From positions 1 through 10,336 of the forward strand of contig PMJT01000217.1 of NCBI GenBank assembly GCA_003158495.1: a stretch of DNA of 10,336 nucleotides, read 5' to 3'. Both the position numbers and the translations under genes were made by a program. The notes under the pieces are model-generated. The model did not search any database, had not been told where the DNA came from, and saw only the letters and a list, made by a program, of their open reading frames with translations. Positions 1 through 6,910 of the stretch are shown here, piece by piece; position 1 is the stretch's first letter; each line of letters opens with the position of its first letter. The stretch is from Chloroflexota bacterium. Lineage in GTDB: Bacteria; Chloroflexota; Limnocylindria; Limnocylindrales; CSP1-4.

Positions 1-486
1 GCCCGCGGCCAGAACCCCATTCGCTGGATCGAGTACTCGTTCAGCTCGAGCGTGATGATCGTCGTCATCGCGGCCCTCGCGGGCGTTCAGGAGGTCGGCA
101 CGCTGATCGCTGTCTTTGGCGTCAACGCAGCCATGATCATGTTCGGCTGGAGCATGGAAATCGCCAACGAGGGACGCGACCGGCCACAGTGGCTGCACTA
201 CGTCTTCGGCTGCATCGCCGGCGCTGTTCCGTGGTTGGTCATCTTTGTGACGATCCTCGTGTCGGCCACGGAGCCCGGCTCGGCCCCTATTCCCGGCTTC
301 GTGATCGCCATCTTCGTTTCACTGTTTATCGGTTTCAACGTCTTCGCGATCAACATGGTCTTGCAGTACCGAAAGATCGGTCGCTGGCGTGACTACTTAT
401 ACGGCGAGCGGGCCTACATGCTCTTTAGCCTGGTCGCCAAGTCACTGCTCGCCTGGCAGGTCTTCTTCGGGACCCTCCGCCCATAG
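1..486 (+). CDS. Heliorhodopsin, C-terminal part (5' end outside window)
   Basis: This frame is open from the first base, so the start lies upstream; an internal GTG at 52 is not the true start. About 161 residues remain, covering roughly helices 3-7 of a seven-helix retinal protein. The first visible residues carry R-W-I-E-Y (codons 8-12), matching the heliorhodopsin helix 3 motif with the Schiff-base counterion Glu (E107 of the type protein 48C12). Near the end S-L-V-A-K (427-441) gives the Ser and retinal-binding Lys equivalent to S237 and K241. The Glu-Lys spacing here is 136 residues against 134 in 48C12, which supports the assignment over a type-1 rhodopsin. The protein ends soon after helix 7 (FFGTLRP). 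Heliorhodopsins sit inverted in the membrane, with the C-terminus outside, and are thought to be light sensors or enzyme modulators rather than pumps. No retinal-synthesis gene is in view. Confidence 0.93.
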   Translation, partial: ARGQNPIRWIEYSFSSSVMIVVIAALAGVQEVGTLIAVFGVNAAMIMFGWSMEIANEGRDRPQWLHYVFGCIAGAVPWLVIFVTILVSATEPGSAPIPGFVIAIFVSLFIGFNVFAINMVLQYRKIGRWRDYLYGERAYMLFSLVAKSLLAWQVFFGTLRP

Positions 487-502
487 CGGGCGGGGTGCCC
501 GC
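486..502 (+). terminator. Weak GC hairpin at the heliorhodopsin stop codon
   Basis: A 6-bp stem, GCGGGC (486-491) with GCCCGC (497-502), and loop GGGGT begins at the last base of the TAG stop. The bases after it have only a short T run (GAGGTTTCG), so this is at best a weak intrinsic terminator. It may be chance in GC-rich sequence. Confidence 0.25.
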
Positions 503-626
503 GAGGTTTCGACTCGCAGGTCCCGCGGACGGGCGTTGAGGCTCTGAATCGTGGGGACGCGGGCGACTTCCCGATGGCACAAAGGTTCACACCGGCCAGC
601 TCGGGCCAGATCGATCGGGTGTCTCG

Positions 627-632
627 TATGAT
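627..632 (+). promoter_or_regulatory. Possible -10 element for the zinc ribbon-Kelch gene
   Basis: TATGAT lies 81 bases before the ATG at 714 and matches the sigma-70 -10 consensus at 5 of 6 positions. No credible -35 hexamer stands 16-18 bases upstream. TCGATC (611-616) and GATCGA (630-635) form a short inverted repeat around it. The rest of the 487-713 gap shows nothing else I can name. Confidence 0.25.
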
Positions 633-713
633 CGAGCCGTGCCGCGGCCCGCGAGTGAGCCGGCGTGCACCGGCGCTCGAACTACCGTGTCCCGGTGGCG
701 AAAGGAGGGCGCG

Positions 714-2024
714 ATGGCGATCTACGAATGCGAGGCGTGCGGAGCGCGCGTGCCCGACGGGGTGATCGTCTGCCCGGCGTGCGGGCGCAGCGGCGCCCAG
801 TGCGCTGATTGCGGTTGGGTCGGGCCGCGCAAAGCGCTGCTCGGCACGCCGTGTCCGGCCTGCGGCTCGCGGCGGCACATCCCGAAGCCGGAGGCCAGCC
901 CGTGGGTCGGCTTCGCCAAAGTCTTCATCCTCATCGGAGCCGTCATCCTGGCCGCCGAGATAGTCGCCACCCTGACCGGCGGTATCCACTACCCGGCCAC
1001 GATCACAGGCCCCATGACAACGGCGCGGTCGGGGCAATCCGCTACGAGCCTGGCGGACGGTCGAGTGTTGATCGTGGGCGGCACGAACGACTCCGGAACC
1101 CTGTCATCGGCGGAGATCTACGATCCAAGGACCGGAACCTTCAGCGCGACCGGATCGATGGAGATGGCGCGCACGGGTCAGACGGCGACGCTCCTGCCGG
1201 ACGGCCGGGTCGTCGTGGTCGGCGGCAAGAACGACTCCGGGCCTCTCGCGTCGGCGGAGTTGTACGACCCGGCTGCGGGTATCTTCCATCCGGCCGGGTC
1301 GATGTCCACGCCTCGATCGGGCCACACTGCCAGTCTCCTGGCGGACGGCCGCGTCCTCGTCGCGGGCGGGCAGTCGCAGGGCTCGGTCGCGTCGGCGGAG
1401 CTGTACGACCCGGGCACCGACACTTTCCATGACACCGGATCGATGCTGACCGCACGGGACCACCACACGGCCACGCTCCTTTCGGACAGCCGCGTCCTGG
1501 TCGTTGGTGGCGAGGACAACGCCAGGGAGCTTGCCTCAGCCGAACTCTACGATCCGGCGACGGGGCAGTTCAGTGCCACGGGATCGATGGCCACCGGTAG
1601 GAACAACCACACCGCCACTCCATTGGCGGACGGCCGCGTACTCGTCGCCGGCGGCGGCAAGGCCTCGTTCGCCAGCACGCAGGCAGCGGCCGAGATCTAC
1701 GACCCTGGCACGGGCACGTTCAGCGCGACCGGCTCGATGACCACCGCCCGCGAGAACCACACGGCTACGCCACTGGCCGACGGCCGGGTTCTCATCGCCG
1801 CCGGCGAGAAAGACGCCGTGGACCTAGCCAGTGCCGAGCTGTTCGATCCGACGACGGGTGCCTTCAGGGCGACGGGTCCACTGCCGATGGCCGAGGATAG
1901 TCAGACGGCCACGCTCCTGTCAGATGGCCGGGTTCTGCTTGCCGGCGGACGGTCCGGCAGTTCCCTGCCCATCGCGGAGTTGTTCGATCCGAAGGCCGGG
2001 GTCTTCACGGCATTGGGCAAGTGA
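714..2024 (+). CDS. Membrane protein: two zinc ribbons, one TM helix, seven Kelch-like repeats
   Basis: 436 residues. The start is the ATG at 714 because AAAGGAGGG (701-709) sits 5 bases before it; longer in-frame starts upstream lack such a site. Residues 6-23 hold C6-x2-C9...C20-x2-C23 and residues 30-50 hold C30-x2-C33...C47-x2-C50, which are two rubredoxin-like zinc ribbons. A hydrophobic stretch at about 66-87 is the only membrane segment; Arg, His and Lys just before it predict the N-terminus inside and the rest outside. Residues 99-436 are seven repeats of 47-50 residues with the pattern G-S-M-x-x-A-R-x-x-H-T-A-T-L-L-x-D-G-R-V-L-V-x-G-G...S-A-E-L-Y-D-P-x-T-G-x-F. This is the galactose oxidase/Kelch type, and seven blades fit a closed propeller. 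I see no catalytic residues for galactose oxidase. Function is unknown; a structural, binding or signalling role is inference. It follows the heliorhodopsin in the same direction and ends 8 bases from the convergent alpha-glucosidase stop. Confidence 0.85.
   Translation: MAIYECEACGARVPDGVIVCPACGRSGAQCADCGWVGPRKALLGTPCPACGSRRHIPKPEASPWVGFAKVFILIGAVILAAEIVATLTGGIHYPATITGPMTTARSGQSATSLADGRVLIVGGTNDSGTLSSAEIYDPRTGTFSATGSMEMARTGQTATLLPDGRVVVVGGKNDSGPLASAELYDPAAGIFHPAGSMSTPRSGHTASLLADGRVLVAGGQSQGSVASAELYDPGTDTFHDTGSMLTARDHHTATLLSDSRVLVVGGEDNARELASAELYDPATGQFSATGSMATGRNNHTATPLADGRVLVAGGGKASFASTQAAAEIYDPGTGTFSATGSMTTARENHTATPLADGRVLIAAGEKDAVDLASAELFDPTTGAFRATGPLPMAEDSQTATLLSDGRVLLAGGRSGSSLPIAELFDPKAGVFTALGK
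1008..2021 (+). repeat. Seven tandem Kelch-repeat units inside the gene
   Basis: Unit starts fall at 1008, 1152, 1296, 1437, 1581, 1731 and 1875, so the period is 141-150 bases (48, 48, 47, 48, 50, 48 and 49 codons). Units share near-identical DNA blocks such as GACGGCCG(C/G)GT and TCGGCGGAG(T/C)TGTACGAC. The similarity at DNA level suggests growth by duplication or homogenisation within the gene. Confidence 0.85.
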
Positions 2025-2032
2025 TCGTGACG

Positions 2033-3676
2033 TTAGCGAGACTGGCCGGCTGCCTCATGGAACCAGGCGGCGGCGTCTGAACCCAGGGCATCGCCCTCGA
2101 TCTGGGCGCTCGCGAGTATGGTCGAGCGGCCCGACGGCAGCATCATCGTCGCCCCGGAGAAGTTGACCGCACACCGGAATCCTCCGGCCCTCGCGAAGAG
2201 CAACGTTCCTGCCGCGCTCGGTAGCCAGCCGAACGGTCCGCCGTCCAACGCCGAGAGCGACCGGCGAATACGCAGGGCGACTCGGTAGAGCGACAGCATC
2301 GACTCCGGATCCGCCGCCTCGGCTTGGGCGGTGAGGGCTGCCCAGTCGGTCGGCTGGGGGAGCCAGGGCGTCGAGCCGTGTGGTCCATATCCGAATGGCG
2401 AAACCTCGCCCGACCAGGGCATCGGTACGCGACAGCCGTCGCGTCCGCGAATCTCGTGCCCGGTCCCGTTCCAGAGAGGATCCTGCCGCAGCTCGTCGGG
2501 CAGTTCTTCGACCTCCGGCAGCCCCAACTCTTCGCCCTGGTACAGGTACGCGCCGCCCGGAAGAGCGAGGACCAGCATGATCGCGGCCCTGGCCCGCCGC
2601 GCCCCGAGTGTCGGGTCCGATGGCATTCGTTCGTCCTGGGGACGGCTGCGGATGCCCGTGTAGGCCCGGCCGAAGCGGGTCACCTGGCGGATCTCATCGT
2701 GGTTTCCCAGGACCCAGGTTGGGGTCGCGCCGACCGACGCATGCGTGCGAAGCGTCTCGTCGATCACGCGGCGGAGCGCCGTCGCCTCGAGCGGCGTCCG
2801 CATGAACGGGAAGTTGAACGCGCCCTGGAGCTCGCCCGGTCGCAGGTAGCGGGCCAGCCGCTCGGCGGTCGCAACGTGTATCTCGCCCAGCAGCGCGCGC
2901 TCCGGGACGTACTCCGACGCGATCCGATGCCAGGAGCGATAGATCTCGTGTACGCCTTCCTGGTCGAAATAGGGATGCGAGTCGGGCATTCCACCACCGG
3001 CCGGCTCCGGCGGAACCTCCGGAAACGCAGTGTCCTTGACCAGCGCGCTCGCCACGTCGATCCGGAATCCATCGATGCCCCGGTCGAACCAGAAACGCAG
3101 GATGGCCTCGAACTCCGATCGGACCTCTGTGCTCTCCCAGTTGAGGTCAGGCTGGGCCTTGTCGAACAGGTGCAGGTACCACTGTCCCGGGCAGTCGTCG
3201 GCTTCCATGATCCGCTCCCAGGCCGAGCCGCCGAACCCGCTCATCCAGTCGTTCGGGGGCTCCGCACCTCCGGCCCCGCGACCGTCCCGGAACACGTACC
3301 TGGCCCGCGCCGTGGAGCCCGGCGGAGATGCCAGCGCCTCGAGGAACCACGTATGCCGGCTGGACGTGTGGTTCGGCACCAGGTCGATGAGGACCTTGAT
3401 GCCGGCGCCGTGCGCGTCGCGAATGAGCGCATCCGCGTCTTCGAGGGTGCCGAAGAGCGGGTCTATCGCGCAGTAGTCGGCGACGTCGTAGCCCCCGTCG
3501 GCCATGGGCGAGGGATACCAGGGAGTAATCCAGATCGCGTCGACGCCGAGTTGCGCAAGGTATCGGAGATGTCGACGAATGCCCGCGATGTCCCCGACGC
3601 CGTCTCCATCTGCGTCGGCGAAGCTGCGGATGTAGACCTGGTAGACCACGGCTCGCCGCCACCACTCGCCGGTCAT
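2033..3676 (-). CDS. GH13 alpha-glucosidase (oligo-1,6-glucosidase/maltase type), cytoplasmic
   Basis: 547 residues from the ATG at 3676. It hydrolyses the non-reducing end of malto- or isomalto-oligosaccharides to glucose. Numbered from this ATG: the opening W-W-R-R-A-V-V-Y-Q-V-Y is the usual start of the family's barrel; D-A-D-G-D-G-V-G-D (21-29) is the calcium loop typical of this group; D98-L-V-P-N102-H103 is region I; Q-P-D-L-N (175-179) is the signature of the oligo-1,6-glucosidase subfamily; G-F-R-I-D207 gives the nucleophile, G-E265 the acid/base and N-H-D327 the transition-state Asp. All catalytic residues are present. The Val after the nucleophile is often linked with alpha-1,6 activity, but actinobacterial maltases have it too, so the linkage preference is open. 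There is no signal peptide. A TTG at 3727 would add 17 residues and has an AAAGG 8 bases before it; I prefer the ATG by family length, though it lacks a clear ribosome site. It is divergent from the amylase and inferred to act on imported products. Confidence 0.9.
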   Translation of the reverse strand: MTGEWWRRAVVYQVYIRSFADADGDGVGDIAGIRRHLRYLAQLGVDAIWITPWYPSPMADGGYDVADYCAIDPLFGTLEDADALIRDAHGAGIKVLIDLVPNHTSSRHTWFLEALASPPGSTARARYVFRDGRGAGGAEPPNDWMSGFGGSAWERIMEADDCPGQWYLHLFDKAQPDLNWESTEVRSEFEAILRFWFDRGIDGFRIDVASALVKDTAFPEVPPEPAGGGMPDSHPYFDQEGVHEIYRSWHRIASEYVPERALLGEIHVATAERLARYLRPGELQGAFNFPFMRTPLEATALRRVIDETLRTHASVGATPTWVLGNHDEIRQVTRFGRAYTGIRSRPQDERMPSDPTLGARRARAAIMLVLALPGGAYLYQGEELGLPEVEELPDELRQDPLWNGTGHEIRGRDGCRVPMPWSGEVSPFGYGPHGSTPWLPQPTDWAALTAQAEAADPESMLSLYRVALRIRRSLSALDGGPFGWLPSAAGTLLFARAGGFRCAVNFSGATMMLPSGRSTILASAQIEGDALGSDAAAWFHEAAGQSR

Positions 3677-3786
3677 CGCCGGACCCGGGACGGCGGGGGA
3701 ATGGAGTCGGACGGTCTGGCGACGCAAGGTCAGAACCTTTCCCGGATGTGCGGTCTGGGCGTGGTGTATGGTGGATTCCGATGGCC

Positions 3787-3792
3787 ATTATC
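3787..3792 (-). promoter_or_regulatory. Possible -10 element for the alpha-glucosidase
   Basis: Read on the minus strand the bases are GATAAT, 5 of 6 to the -10 consensus, in the divergent gap between the two GH13 genes. The matching -35 position is weak, about 3 of 6. Transcription would begin near 3780. Confidence 0.35.
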
Positions 3793-3894
3793 CCCATCGC
3801 GAGAGAAGCTGAGATGGATCGAGCCGGGGCGGCCCCTCGCGCAGGTCGAGATCGCGACAGCGGCGCGTCGTTGGCTGGATCCGGCGATCGCTCG

Positions 3895-5535
3895 ATGTCG
3901 GCTCGCGGCCGCATCGGTCGTCGGCGAGTCGGCGGCATTGGGCTCGTCGCGATGGCCCTGCTGCTGGCGGCCTGTCAGTCCGCCGTTCCCACGCCATCGG
4001 CAGCGCCTTCGTCCACCGCATCGGGATCGCAGTCTCCTTACGGTTCGCCCAAGGCCCCGGTGGCGAAGCTGGTCTACCCGCAGCGAACCGTGTTCGTCCA
4101 GCTCTTCGAGTGGAAATGGACCGACATCGCCGTGGAGTGCGAGCAGTGGCTCGGGCCGCACGGCTTTGCCGCGGTGCAGATCTCGCCGCCACAGGAGCAC
4201 GCCGAGATCGACAGCGGCGGTAACGTCTTCCCGTGGTGGGAGCGCTACCAGGCCGTGAGCTACAAGCTCGACAGCCGGAGCGGAACCAGGGCCGAATTCG
4301 CGGCCATGGTCCAGAGGTGCCGCGCCGCCGGGGTCGACATCTACGCTGACGTGCTCCTCAACGACATGGCGGCGGGCTCGGGGACGGGCAGCGCAGGAAC
4401 CGTCTACACCAAGTACTCGTACCCAGGCCTCTACGGGCCGGCCGACTTCCACGCCAACCCCAACCCGAACTATCCCGGCATCCTGTGCGACCACTCCATC
4501 AACGATTTCAACGACCCGACAGAAGTTAGGACCTGCGAGCTGGACGGCCTGGCCGACCTTCGAACCGAGGAGCCCTTTGTCCAGGACCAGCTGGCGAGCT
4601 ACATGGCCGACCTGTACGGGCTGGGCGTCCGCGGCTATCGAATCGACGCCGCCAAGCACATCGACCAGGCTCAACTCGGCCAGATCCTCGATCTCCTTCG
4701 GGCGAGGATACCTGCCGGGGCCACCTTCTTCGTCGATCAGGAGGTCACGGACTTTGGCGGCGATGCTGTCCCCAAGACCTTCTATTACCCGACCGGCAGC
4801 GTCGACGACTTCGTCTACGCGGCCCAGATCGCGGCCGCATTCACCCACACGGACGAAACGCTGTCGACGCTCGAGAACCTGGCCTCTGCCCCATACATCG
4901 CGCCCAGCGACAAGGCGGTCGTCTTCACCGACAACCATGACTCGCAACGAGGACACGTCGGCAGCGGCCTGATCCTGAGCTACAAGCGAGGGCCGGTCTA
5001 CGCGCTGGCGAACGTCTTCATGCTTGCGTACCCGCTGGGCTACCCCCGGGTGATGTCGAGCTTCGTCTTCACGGACACCGAAGCGGGACCGCCGTCGGAC
5101 GCCCAGGGACACACCAACTCGATCTACGCACCTGGCTCTACCACTCCCAACTGCGGGCTCGCTCCGGGCCAGTGGGTCTGTGAGCAGCGATGGCACGCCA
5201 TCGCCGGCATGGTCGGGTTCCGCGATGTCACCACCGGGTCGCCGGTCATGACCAACTGGTGGTCCAATCCGGCCGACGGCAACCAGGTCGCGTTCGGCCG
5301 CGGCTCGTCCGGGTTCGTCGTGATCAACCGGTCGACGACGCGGCTTTCGCAGACCCTCCAGACGGGCCTTGCCCCCGGAACCTATTGCGACGTCGTTGCC
5401 GGCGACCTGGCCGCGTCGGCAACGAGCTGCCTGGGGGTCGCGGTAACGGTCGCTGCCGACGGCACGGCCCACTTCGAGATCGGGCCGCTGGCTGCGATCG
5501 CCATTCATATCGGGGCCAGGCTCGGCGGCAACTAG
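3895..5535 (+). CDS. Animal-type GH13 alpha-amylase, lipoprotein
   Basis: 546 residues. An endo-alpha-1,4-glucanase of starch, predicted to be lipid-anchored on the cell surface. The ATG at 3895 is chosen because it gives a clean signal: Arg-rich n-region, hydrophobic core and lipobox L-A-A-C27; ribosome site support is weak, and ATGs at 3781 and 3814 or a GTG at 3748 would only add a non-conserved leader. A Ser/Pro/Ala linker (28-57) follows. The barrel has L-F-E-W-x-W, P-W-W-E-R-Y-Q-x-V-S-Y-K-L, nucleophile D251 (G-Y-R-I-D-A-A-K-H), acid/base E283 (Q-E-V) and D349 (D-N-H-D-S-Q-R-G-H). R249, N347 and R385 match the three chloride ligands of pig pancreatic amylase; N156, R212, D221 and H255 match its calcium ligands. 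Eight Cys (82/142, 198/214, 420/429, 498/512) align with four pancreatic disulfides. Domain C (about 410-546) has G-T-Y-C-D-V. Oddity: region I reads L-L-N-D, with Asp157 where His is near-invariant. Best class is GH13_24/GH13_32. Confidence 0.93.
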   Translation: MSARGRIGRRRVGGIGLVAMALLLAACQSAVPTPSAAPSSTASGSQSPYGSPKAPVAKLVYPQRTVFVQLFEWKWTDIAVECEQWLGPHGFAAVQISPPQEHAEIDSGGNVFPWWERYQAVSYKLDSRSGTRAEFAAMVQRCRAAGVDIYADVLLNDMAAGSGTGSAGTVYTKYSYPGLYGPADFHANPNPNYPGILCDHSINDFNDPTEVRTCELDGLADLRTEEPFVQDQLASYMADLYGLGVRGYRIDAAKHIDQAQLGQILDLLRARIPAGATFFVDQEVTDFGGDAVPKTFYYPTGSVDDFVYAAQIAAAFTHTDETLSTLENLASAPYIAPSDKAVVFTDNHDSQRGHVGSGLILSYKRGPVYALANVFMLAYPLGYPRVMSSFVFTDTEAGPPSDAQGHTNSIYAPGSTTPNCGLAPGQWVCEQRWHAIAGMVGFRDVTTGSPVMTNWWSNPADGNQVAFGRGSSGFVVINRSTTRLSQTLQTGLAPGTYCDVVAGDLAASATSCLGVAVTVAADGTAHFEIGPLAAIAIHIGARLGGN

Positions 5536-5657
5536 CTGGTCGCGCGGCTCACCTCGTCACCTGCGGCGAATCCTCGCTTCTGCTGCGCCTGCGATGCCGG
5601 GCCCGGGTCCGGTGAAACCTGCCCCCAGCGTGCCGTGCCGCGTCTCGATTGAGGGGA

Positions 5658-5686
5658 TTGACACCCCGTTCATGCGGTACTAAAGT
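5658..5686 (+). promoter_or_regulatory. Sigma-70 promoter of the LacI-family regulator
   Basis: TTGACA (5658-5663) is a perfect -35 hexamer. After exactly 17 bases comes TAAAGT (5681-5686), 4 of 6 to the -10 consensus. Transcription would start near 5692-5694, giving a leader of about 93 bases before the regulator's GTG. The inverted repeat at 5690-5718 covers that start. The preceding stretch 5536-5657, after the amylase stop, shows no convincing terminator. Confidence 0.65.
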
Positions 5687-5689
5687 CCC

Positions 5690-5718
5690 GTCGAACCGGT
5701 TCAATAAACCGGTTCGAC
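5690..5718 (+). promoter_or_regulatory. Perfect inverted-repeat operator, likely LacI-family site
   Basis: GTCGAACCGGTT (5690-5701) and its exact reverse complement AACCGGTTCGAC (5707-5718) are separated by CAATA. Each arm contains AACCGGTT, itself a palindrome with the central CG usual in LacI-family operators; in the left arm it extends to GAACCGGTTC (5693-5702). The two palindrome centres are 13 bases apart. The site spans the predicted transcription start, so binding would block the promoter. That the product of the downstream gene binds here, giving autoregulation, is inference. Confidence 0.7.
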
Positions 5719-5785
5719 AACTCGGACCACCGTCGCGCCAGCCCAGTGGCGCGGGTCGCCGTCCGGATGCTGCCAGGCGGGCTAC

Positions 5786-6877
5786 GTGGACCAGAAGCGC
5801 CCTGTACGCGTACGCATCATCGACGTCGCGACCGAGGCCGGAGTGTCCAAGTCCACCGTGTCGATTGCCTTCAACAACCCTCAGAGGCTCAGCGCAGAGA
5901 CCACGGCGCGAATCCGCTCGGTGGCGGATTCGCTCGGGTACAGGCCCCATCCCGTCGCCCGGATGCTGGCGCAGAGACAGACGCGAACCCTCGGCATCCT
6001 GACTCCGCAAGCCTTGACCGTCGCCTTCGGCAACCCCTTCTTCAGCATGTTCAGCCAGGGCGTTGCCAGCGTCGGTGAAGAATTCGGCTACGCCCTCCTC
6101 TACGTTTCGCCATTGCATGGTTCGCTGGCACGGGCGGCGGGGCAGGCGAGCGTGGACGGTTTTGTCGCAATCGGGCTGGGAGAGGACCACCCCGAGGTCG
6201 AGGAGATCCGAAGCGCCGGCTTGCCGATCGTGCTCGTCGACTCGGCGGCGTTCCCCGAACATGGCTCGGTCGAGGTAGATGACGAGGGTGGAGCATTTGC
6301 GGCGGCCCAGCATCTCGTTGAACTGGGTCACACGGACTTTCTGATTATCGCCGTAGAGCCGCCGTATTTCGCGGTTGGGAGCGACGTCGTGAGCCCGGTT
6401 CTGGACGGCGTCATGTCCCGTCGAATGCGGGGCTATCGGCGGGCGCTCGAAGCCGCGGGTATCGAACTGGCCGACGAGCGGGTCGTGACCGGTTCGGCGG
6501 GCTTCGACGGTGGGGTTGGCGCCTTCAACCGGGGCCTGGACTCCGGGCTCCATTTCACAGCTGTCCTGGTGATGAGCGACGCGATGGCCATTGGAGCCAT
6601 CCACGCCGCCAATGAACGAGGGCTGACGGTCCCAGGAGACGTCAGCCTGGTTGGTTTCGACAACATCGACGAAGCCGAGCATACCCATCCACCGCTGACG
6701 ACCGTGCACCAGCCTGCGAGAGAGAAAGGCGCCGCGGCAGCAAGGTTGCTGCTTGCCGCAATCGATCGACGCGGTTCTGGCCAGCCGGAACACCGGCGCC
6801 TTGGCACTCGGCTGATCATCCGCGAGTCAACCTCCCGGGTGGCTGGAGAACGACAGGAGGTGAACTCCGAAACCTGA
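5786..6877 (+). CDS. LacI-family transcriptional regulator
   Basis: 363 residues from a GTG at 5786; a modest AGGCGGG lies just before it and no in-frame ATG is near. The N-terminal helix-turn-helix (about 9-30) reads I-I-D-V-A-x-E-A-G-V-S-K-S-T-V-S, and the hinge helix R-P-H-P-V-A-R-M-L-A-Q fits the family minor-groove contact. From about residue 64 there is a periplasmic-binding-like sugar-sensing domain, with landmarks D-G-F-V-A-I, R-M-R-G-Y-R-R-A-L, V-M-S-D-A-M-A-I-G-A and G-D-V-S-L-V-G-F-D-N-I. The usual family length is 330-360. Residues at the LacI Y17-Q18 specificity positions are Lys and Ser. It sits between the amylase and the transporter genes and is probably their sugar-responsive repressor; the inducer (maltose or a maltodextrin) is inferred from context only. 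Its own promoter carries a strong inverted repeat. Confidence 0.92.
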   Translation: MDQKRPVRVRIIDVATEAGVSKSTVSIAFNNPQRLSAETTARIRSVADSLGYRPHPVARMLAQRQTRTLGILTPQALTVAFGNPFFSMFSQGVASVGEEFGYALLYVSPLHGSLARAAGQASVDGFVAIGLGEDHPEVEEIRSAGLPIVLVDSAAFPEHGSVEVDDEGGAFAAAQHLVELGHTDFLIIAVEPPYFAVGSDVVSPVLDGVMSRRMRGYRRALEAAGIELADERVVTGSAGFDGGVGAFNRGLDSGLHFTAVLVMSDAMAIGAIHAANERGLTVPGDVSLVGFDNIDEAEHTHPPLTTVHQPAREKGAAAARLLLAAIDRRGSGQPEHRRLGTRLIIRESTSRVAGERQEVNSET

Positions 6878-6910
6878 GACACGCACGGGCGAGGTCGGGT
6901 CGGCTATCGC

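Noticed and set aside
52..54. GTG at 52 as the heliorhodopsin start
   Set aside because: Bases 1-51 in the same frame encode the R-W-I-E-Y helix 3 motif, so translation clearly begins upstream of the window.
639..713. In-frame GTG start 25 codons upstream for the zinc ribbon-Kelch protein
   Set aside because: The ATG at 714 has a near-perfect AAAGGAGG site at good spacing, and the added residues show no conserved features.
1008..2021. Regular repeats considered as CRISPR or a non-coding tandem array
   Set aside because: The period of about 144 bases keeps one reading frame and encodes Kelch blades; there are no short identical repeats with unique spacers.
2324..4258. 644-residue plus-strand frame opposite the alpha-glucosidase and into the amylase
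   Set aside because: It overlaps two genes with intact GH13 catalytic motifs and has no recognisable domain.
3730..5508. 592-residue open frame on the minus strand opposite the amylase
   Set aside because: It is Arg/Val/Gly-rich, shows no recognisable motif, and lies wholly against the amylase, which has full family conservation. Long antisense frames are expected in GC-rich coding DNA.
6486..6495. GACCGGTTCG inside the regulator gene as a second operator copy
   Set aside because: It resembles one operator arm but lies in coding DNA, lacks the inverted partner and fits chance in GC-rich sequence.
5549..6793. 414-residue minus-strand frame opposite the LacI-type gene
   Set aside because: Its composition is shadow-like with no family motif, and it would run through the well-supported promoter and operator of the regulator.
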